Shown here: piece by piece, positions 60,979-64,000 of the stretch
How the letters are laid out: each line of letters opens with the position of its first letter
Numbering within the stretch: position 1 is the stretch's first letter
NCBI GenBank assembly: GCA_900542005.1
Contig: UQLW01000004.1
Coordinates: forward strand, 1-64,000
From: an uncultured Eubacteriales bacterium
Lineage (GTDB): Bacteria > Bacillota > Clostridia > Christensenellales > UMGS416
Direction of reading: 5' to 3'
Length of the DNA: 64,000 nt
Made by a program: the position numbers and the translations under genes
The notes under the pieces: model-generated
Seen by the model: the letters and a program-made list of their open reading frames with translations, nothing else
The model's database searches: none
Told to the model about the DNA's origin: nothing

Positions 60979-61473
60979 GGCCACAATTGGCCCGGATCCC
61001 ACAGGCAAAAAAGCTGCTTTCCAGGTTTGGAAAGCAGCTTTTGTCTGTGAAAGGGTACCGGCTTTACGCCTCTTCCGGCGCCTCCCCCTCTGCGGGAGCT
61101 TTAGCCTCCGCCCGGCCCCGGCAGCTTCGGGATAATAGCGTTCCAGCACCTGGGCTACCTCCCAGTCCCCTGGGGTCTCCATCATCCGGCAATAAACCTC
61201 GGCGCACTCCGAGCCCCGCTCCAGGCAGGGGCACACATCCAGCACCTTTACAAGCCGCCAGCGGATGGTCTGCCCGTAGGCATTGCGGCCGGTAATCTGC
61301 TTGCGAAGGCCCATTTCTTCCGCCCCCTGCCAGGCCTGGGCAAAGCTCTGCGCCCGGAACATGACGACGGATTCCTCATACATACGCTTATCGGGGGCAG
61401 CCTGCCCGTCCTGCACCCGGCATTCCATCAGAAGCTTGGCCGCGTACCAATCCCGCTCCCGGCCGCCTGTCAT
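60814..61473 (-). CDS. DUF4288 domain protein with disturbed C-terminal frame
   Basis: The first 120 or so residues match DUF4288 (DWYAAKLLMECRVQ; YEESVVMFRAQSFAQAW; ECAEVYCRMMETPGDW). The open frame then runs through a terminator and into the antisense strand of the UroD-type gene, which is unlikely for a real protein. One base over, after the G-run at about 61116-61119, the frame gives a typical Ala/Glu-rich tail (AEAKAPAEGEAPEEA) and a TAA at 61064-61066, just ahead of the terminator. A one-base deletion, real or a sequencing error, is likely. The start overlaps the isomerase stop (ATGA). Confidence 0.7.
   Translation of the reverse strand: MTGGRERDWYAAKLLMECRVQDGQAAPDKRMYEESVVMFRAQSFAQAWQGAEEMGLRKQITGRNAYGQTIRWRLVKVLDVCPCLERGSECAEVYCRMMETPGDWEVAQVLERYYPEAAGAGRRLKLPQRGRRRKRRKAGTLSQTKAAFQTWKAAFLPVGSGPIVALCLIAPIGMGGLVHGQHIFRGGVVLDGVGGREMVAAAGHHDLQGAPAYVGHLLG
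61007..61044. terminator. Bidirectional terminator
   Basis: A perfect 15-bp stem (AAAAGCTGCTTTCCA / TGGAAAGCAGCTTTT) with a GGTT loop between the UroD-type gene and the DUF4288 gene. Confidence 0.85.
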
Positions 61474-62276
61474 ATCCATTGCCGCAAGAGCTGCGCGTAG
61501 CCGTGCAGCGCCTCCCTGGCCGGTTCAATATCCGGATGCCAGCGCAGCTCATGCTCCAGGGAAAGCCAGCCGTTATAGCCCGACAGCCACAGCCGGTTCA
61601 CCGTCTCCTTCAGCGGCAGGTCGCCGCGTCCGGGCACTGTCAGCCGGTGCGTGGTCCAGGGGCCGATCGAGTCCTTCAGGTGCACATGGAACAACCAGGG
61701 CCGGATTGCGTCCAAAGTATAGGCGATCGGCTCGCCGGCATATTTATAGGGATGATGCACGTCCCACAGCACGCCGACGGCCGGGTGGTTCGCCCGCTGC
61801 ATGATGCCTCTGGCATGCCTTCCGCTGGCAAATTCTCCATGGGTCTCCAGCAGCACCTTCACCCCCTGGGGGCCTGCGATGTCGCCCAGCTGGCACAGGC
61901 CCTGGGCTACCCGGTCATAGGCCGCCTCATGATTCTCGCCCGGCAGGAACCGGTCGCCGAAGACCCGGATATAGGGCGCGCCCGTATCATGCGCCAGGCG
62001 GATGTTGCCCTCCGCCTCCTTCTGGTAGGCCGGCCACCGGTCCGGCTCATGAAAATTCACCGAGGTATCCATACAGCAAAAGGCCAGCCCCCGGCGGGTC
62101 ATATCCGCCAGGGTTGCCCCCAGCCGGCCCGGCTGAAGGGGCGCCAGCCGGGTGTTGTCCATCTCCTGCTGAATCCCCCGAAGCTCGATGCCCTCGTATC
62201 CTTCTTCCTCTGCCAGGTCCAGCACCTTTTCAAAGCTCAGCTCCGGGCAGGATAACGTCGTAAAGGAAAGCTTCAT
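61470..62276 (-). CDS. Sugar phosphate isomerase/epimerase family protein
   Basis: A 268-residue TIM barrel of the xylose isomerase-like family. It starts MKLSFTTLSCPELSFEKVLD and keeps metal sites in VLLETHGEFA (Glu), LWDVHHPYKY (Asp), WLFHVHLKDS (His) and SLEHELRW (Glu). It may act on an inositol- or ketose-type substrate. Its stop overlaps the DUF4288 start by ATGA. It is not a recent copy of the similar gene at 43.8 kb. Confidence 0.88.
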   Translation of the reverse strand: MKLSFTTLSCPELSFEKVLDLAEEEGYEGIELRGIQQEMDNTRLAPLQPGRLGATLADMTRRGLAFCCMDTSVNFHEPDRWPAYQKEAEGNIRLAHDTGAPYIRVFGDRFLPGENHEAAYDRVAQGLCQLGDIAGPQGVKVLLETHGEFASGRHARGIMQRANHPAVGVLWDVHHPYKYAGEPIAYTLDAIRPWLFHVHLKDSIGPWTTHRLTVPGRGDLPLKETVNRLWLSGYNGWLSLEHELRWHPDIEPAREALHGYAQLLRQWI

Positions 62277-62355
62277 CCAATCACCTCTTGGTTATCATTC
62301 GCTGCCGCAGGGGAAATTCCTGCCTGGCCCGGCCGGTTTCTCGCCGGCGTGTCGG

Positions 62356-62384
62356 TTGCATCGCGGGGCGATATTGCGTATAAT
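62356..62384 (+). promoter_or_regulatory. Promoter of the DUF5711-CvpA unit
   Basis: TTGCAT (62356-62361), 17-bp spacer and a perfect TATAAT (62379-62384). Confidence 0.75.
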
Positions 62385-62436
62385 AAGTTTTCAAGGTGAT
62401 TGCCAGGCGGACACCAGCCTGATAAAGGAGCGTTCC

Positions 62437-63549
62437 ATGCGTTATCGTCAATCCAAGATGCTTCGCCGTATCTTGTTTTTCGCTTTGCTTATCCTCATCA
62501 CGGCCGCGCTTTGCGTAGGCGGGTACCTTCTCTTTTTCGCCGACCGCTCAGCCGCCGCCACCGAAATGATTACCCTGGCCGGCGAGAATATCACGAAGGT
62601 TGAGGCGGTCGACGACCACCTGCTGATGGTGGATGGCGCCCAGCTCAACTATATCGACAGCACCGGCGCCATCAAGTGGTCGGCCCAGCTGCCCGAGGAA
62701 AACATGACGCCCGTCGGTTCCAGCATGCTCAACGCCGCCTACAGCGCCAACCGCGTCATGATCTTTGACAAGGACGGACGGCCGGTGCTCGACCAAAGCA
62801 CCGACTATACCATCGTGGACATGGCCTGCGGCAGCGAAACCTACGCCCTGACCACCTGGGAGGAGAACCAACGGCTGGTCCGGGTCATGAAGCTGGACGC
62901 CACCGAGGTGGAGCAGCTGCGGTTTCCCTATGAAACGGTGATGGATACAGGCTTTTACACCAGCAACCTGACCCAGCTTTGGACCCTTTCGCTGGATTCC
63001 CACTTCACCATCCCCGTGGCCCATCTCAAGACCTTTAACCCCGGGCAATCGACAACCGGGAACGTCTCGATGAGCAATGAAGTCGCCTATAAGGTGCTGG
63101 CCCTGGAGAGCGAGTTTATCACCGTTGGCACCCACAATCTGCAGCGGTGGGACAGCTCTGGCAAAAGCCTGTATTCCAAGCTGGTCTATGGCTGGACGCT
63201 CATCGACATGAACGTGGATGACAAGGGCCGGGCGCAGTTCCTCTTCACGCCCTCCAACACCTCCGACGATGAATCGCCGCTGTCCTCGCTGTGGTATATC
63301 CGGATGGATTCCTCCAATACTACCACGGAATACCGGCTTTCCCTGCCGGCCGGCACGCTGTGGGCCTGCCTCGGGCCCGACAAAATTTTAGCCTTTACCG
63401 CAGAAGCGGTGCATACGACAACCTATGCCGGGGAGAAATACCGCAGCATGCCCCTGGAAGCGCCGGTCGAATCGGTGGAGGCGGTGCTCTCGGGCAAAAT
63501 GGTGGTGCTCAAGACCGTCAGCGGCTGGAAGCTCTACCCCATTTCCTGA
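62437..63549 (+). CDS. DUF5711-like membrane-anchored propeller protein
   Basis: A 370-residue protein with a basic N-terminus and one membrane helix (LRRILFFALLILITAALCVG, residues about 9-28), the rest outside the cell. Repeated beta segments (KVEAVDDHLLMVDGAQLNYI; NRVMIFDKDGRPVLD) suit a beta-propeller. It resembles DUF5711 proteins often encoded just before CvpA in Clostridia. AAAGGAGCG precedes the ATG at 62437. The role is unknown. Confidence 0.75.
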   Translation: MRYRQSKMLRRILFFALLILITAALCVGGYLLFFADRSAAATEMITLAGENITKVEAVDDHLLMVDGAQLNYIDSTGAIKWSAQLPEENMTPVGSSMLNAAYSANRVMIFDKDGRPVLDQSTDYTIVDMACGSETYALTTWEENQRLVRVMKLDATEVEQLRFPYETVMDTGFYTSNLTQLWTLSLDSHFTIPVAHLKTFNPGQSTTGNVSMSNEVAYKVLALESEFITVGTHNLQRWDSSGKSLYSKLVYGWTLIDMNVDDKGRAQFLFTPSNTSDDESPLSSLWYIRMDSSNTTTEYRLSLPAGTLWACLGPDKILAFTAEAVHTTTYAGEKYRSMPLEAPVESVEAVLSGKMVVLKTVSGWKLYPIS

Positions 63550-63599
63550 CGCCGCTCTAACGCCGGCCTTAGGCCGCCCAGTAAAAAGGAGGCTCGTTT

Positions 63600-64000
63600 T
63601 TGAATATTATTGATTTGGTAGTCGTCATCTTCCTGGGGCTCGGGCTTGTAATCGGTTGGTACCATGGCTCGGTCCGGGCCGCGGCCAACGTGGGAGCGGT
63701 GCTCCTGGCCACGGTGATCGGCTTATCCTTTCATGGGGTCATGGCCCGCAGCGTGCTGGCCCAGCAAAAGATTGTTCCCCAGCTTATCTATTATTCCGAA
63801 AGCGATGAGTTCCTCAAGGACGTGGAAACCGTGCGCATCCAGGTGGATACCCTCACCCCCGAGCGCCTGGATACGCTCTTGGAGGATGTAAGCCTGCCCT
63901 ATCCCGTGGAGTCCCGCCTGCGGACAAACCTGGAAAGCAAGGCCTTCGCCGCGGAGGGGCTGACTATGCTGGGTGAATATCTGTCCATGACCATCGCCCA
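63600..64000 (+). CDS. CvpA family protein (partial)
   Basis: The start of a colicin V production protein-like membrane protein, cut by the window edge after about 133 codons. The TTG at 63600 is preceded by AAAAAGGAGG. The first helices read IIDLVVVIFLGLGLVIGWYH and VGAVLLATVIGLSFHGVM, followed by a long extracellular loop. CvpA proteins are linked to envelope integrity. It follows the DUF5711-like gene by 50 bases. Confidence 0.82.
   Translation, partial: MNIIDLVVVIFLGLGLVIGWYHGSVRAAANVGAVLLATVIGLSFHGVMARSVLAQQKIVPQLIYYSESDEFLKDVETVRIQVDTLTPERLDTLLEDVSLPYPVESRLRTNLESKAFAAEGLTMLGEYLSMTIA

Overview
The window is a GC-rich (clearly above 55% by eye) bacterial chromosome segment with tightly packed genes, ATGA-type overlaps and strong AGGAGG ribosome binding sites. 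The gene families point to an anaerobic, Gram-positive member of the Clostridia, possibly a gut lineage such as Christensenellales or Oscillospirales: rubrerythrin plus rubredoxin, a DUF1846 protein, YitT, KtrAB-like potassium uptake, a DUF5317/HD-GYP pair, CvpA, a MoxR/DUF58/transglutaminase operon and many lipoproteins. The lineage is inferred from gene content only. I saw no rRNA, tRNA, CRISPR array, insertion sequence or prophage.

Layout. 1-3.9 kb: an ABC ATPase (cut by the window edge), a DMT exporter, a Na/Pi cotransporter and an ACT-like small protein. 4-12.3 kb (minus strand): a two-gene ABC exporter, a DUF2089 regulator cassette, a small membrane protein, a third ABC exporter and an APH-like kinase. 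12.5-13.4 kb: a rubrerythrin-rubredoxin operon behind a PerR/Fur-type palindrome. 13.4-17.6 kb (minus): a TrmH methyltransferase, KtrB, KtrA, hydrolase and flavodoxin-like operon. 17.7-26.7 kb: a carbohydrate region with a GH32 hydrolase, a 35-aa membrane peptide, an unknown protein, a cytoplasmic sialidase, two tandem MFS transporters and a convergent solute-binding lipoprotein. 26.9-30.3 kb: small and unknown genes, including a putative metallopeptidase whose ribosome binding site is buried in a hairpin behind a 13-codon leader ORF.

30.3-34.9 kb (minus): a tight operon of BirA, P1 peptidase, AcpS, NnrED and YitT. 35-39.4 kb: the MoxR-DUF58-transglutaminase operon. 39.5-50 kb: mixed metabolic, MATE, MarR, lipoprotein and DUF4838 genes. 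50-55 kb: a gene remnant, an NfeD-like protein, GNAT, an oxidoreductase, MurA and CorA, the last behind a structured leader. 55-58.3 kb: a conserved unknown, a 27-aa peptide, an HD-GYP membrane protein and DUF5317. 58.3-64 kb: an L,D-transpeptidase, an AraC regulator, a UroD-type methyltransferase, a sugar isomerase with a frame-disturbed DUF4288 gene, a DUF5711-like protein and the start of a CvpA gene.

No single large novel system stands out. The most interesting items are regulatory: the leader ORF plus RBS-hairpin at 29.2 kb, the nested-helix corA leader at 54.9 kb, and several palindromic operators next to unknown genes. The sialidase/MFS cluster with its undescribed members is the best functional lead.
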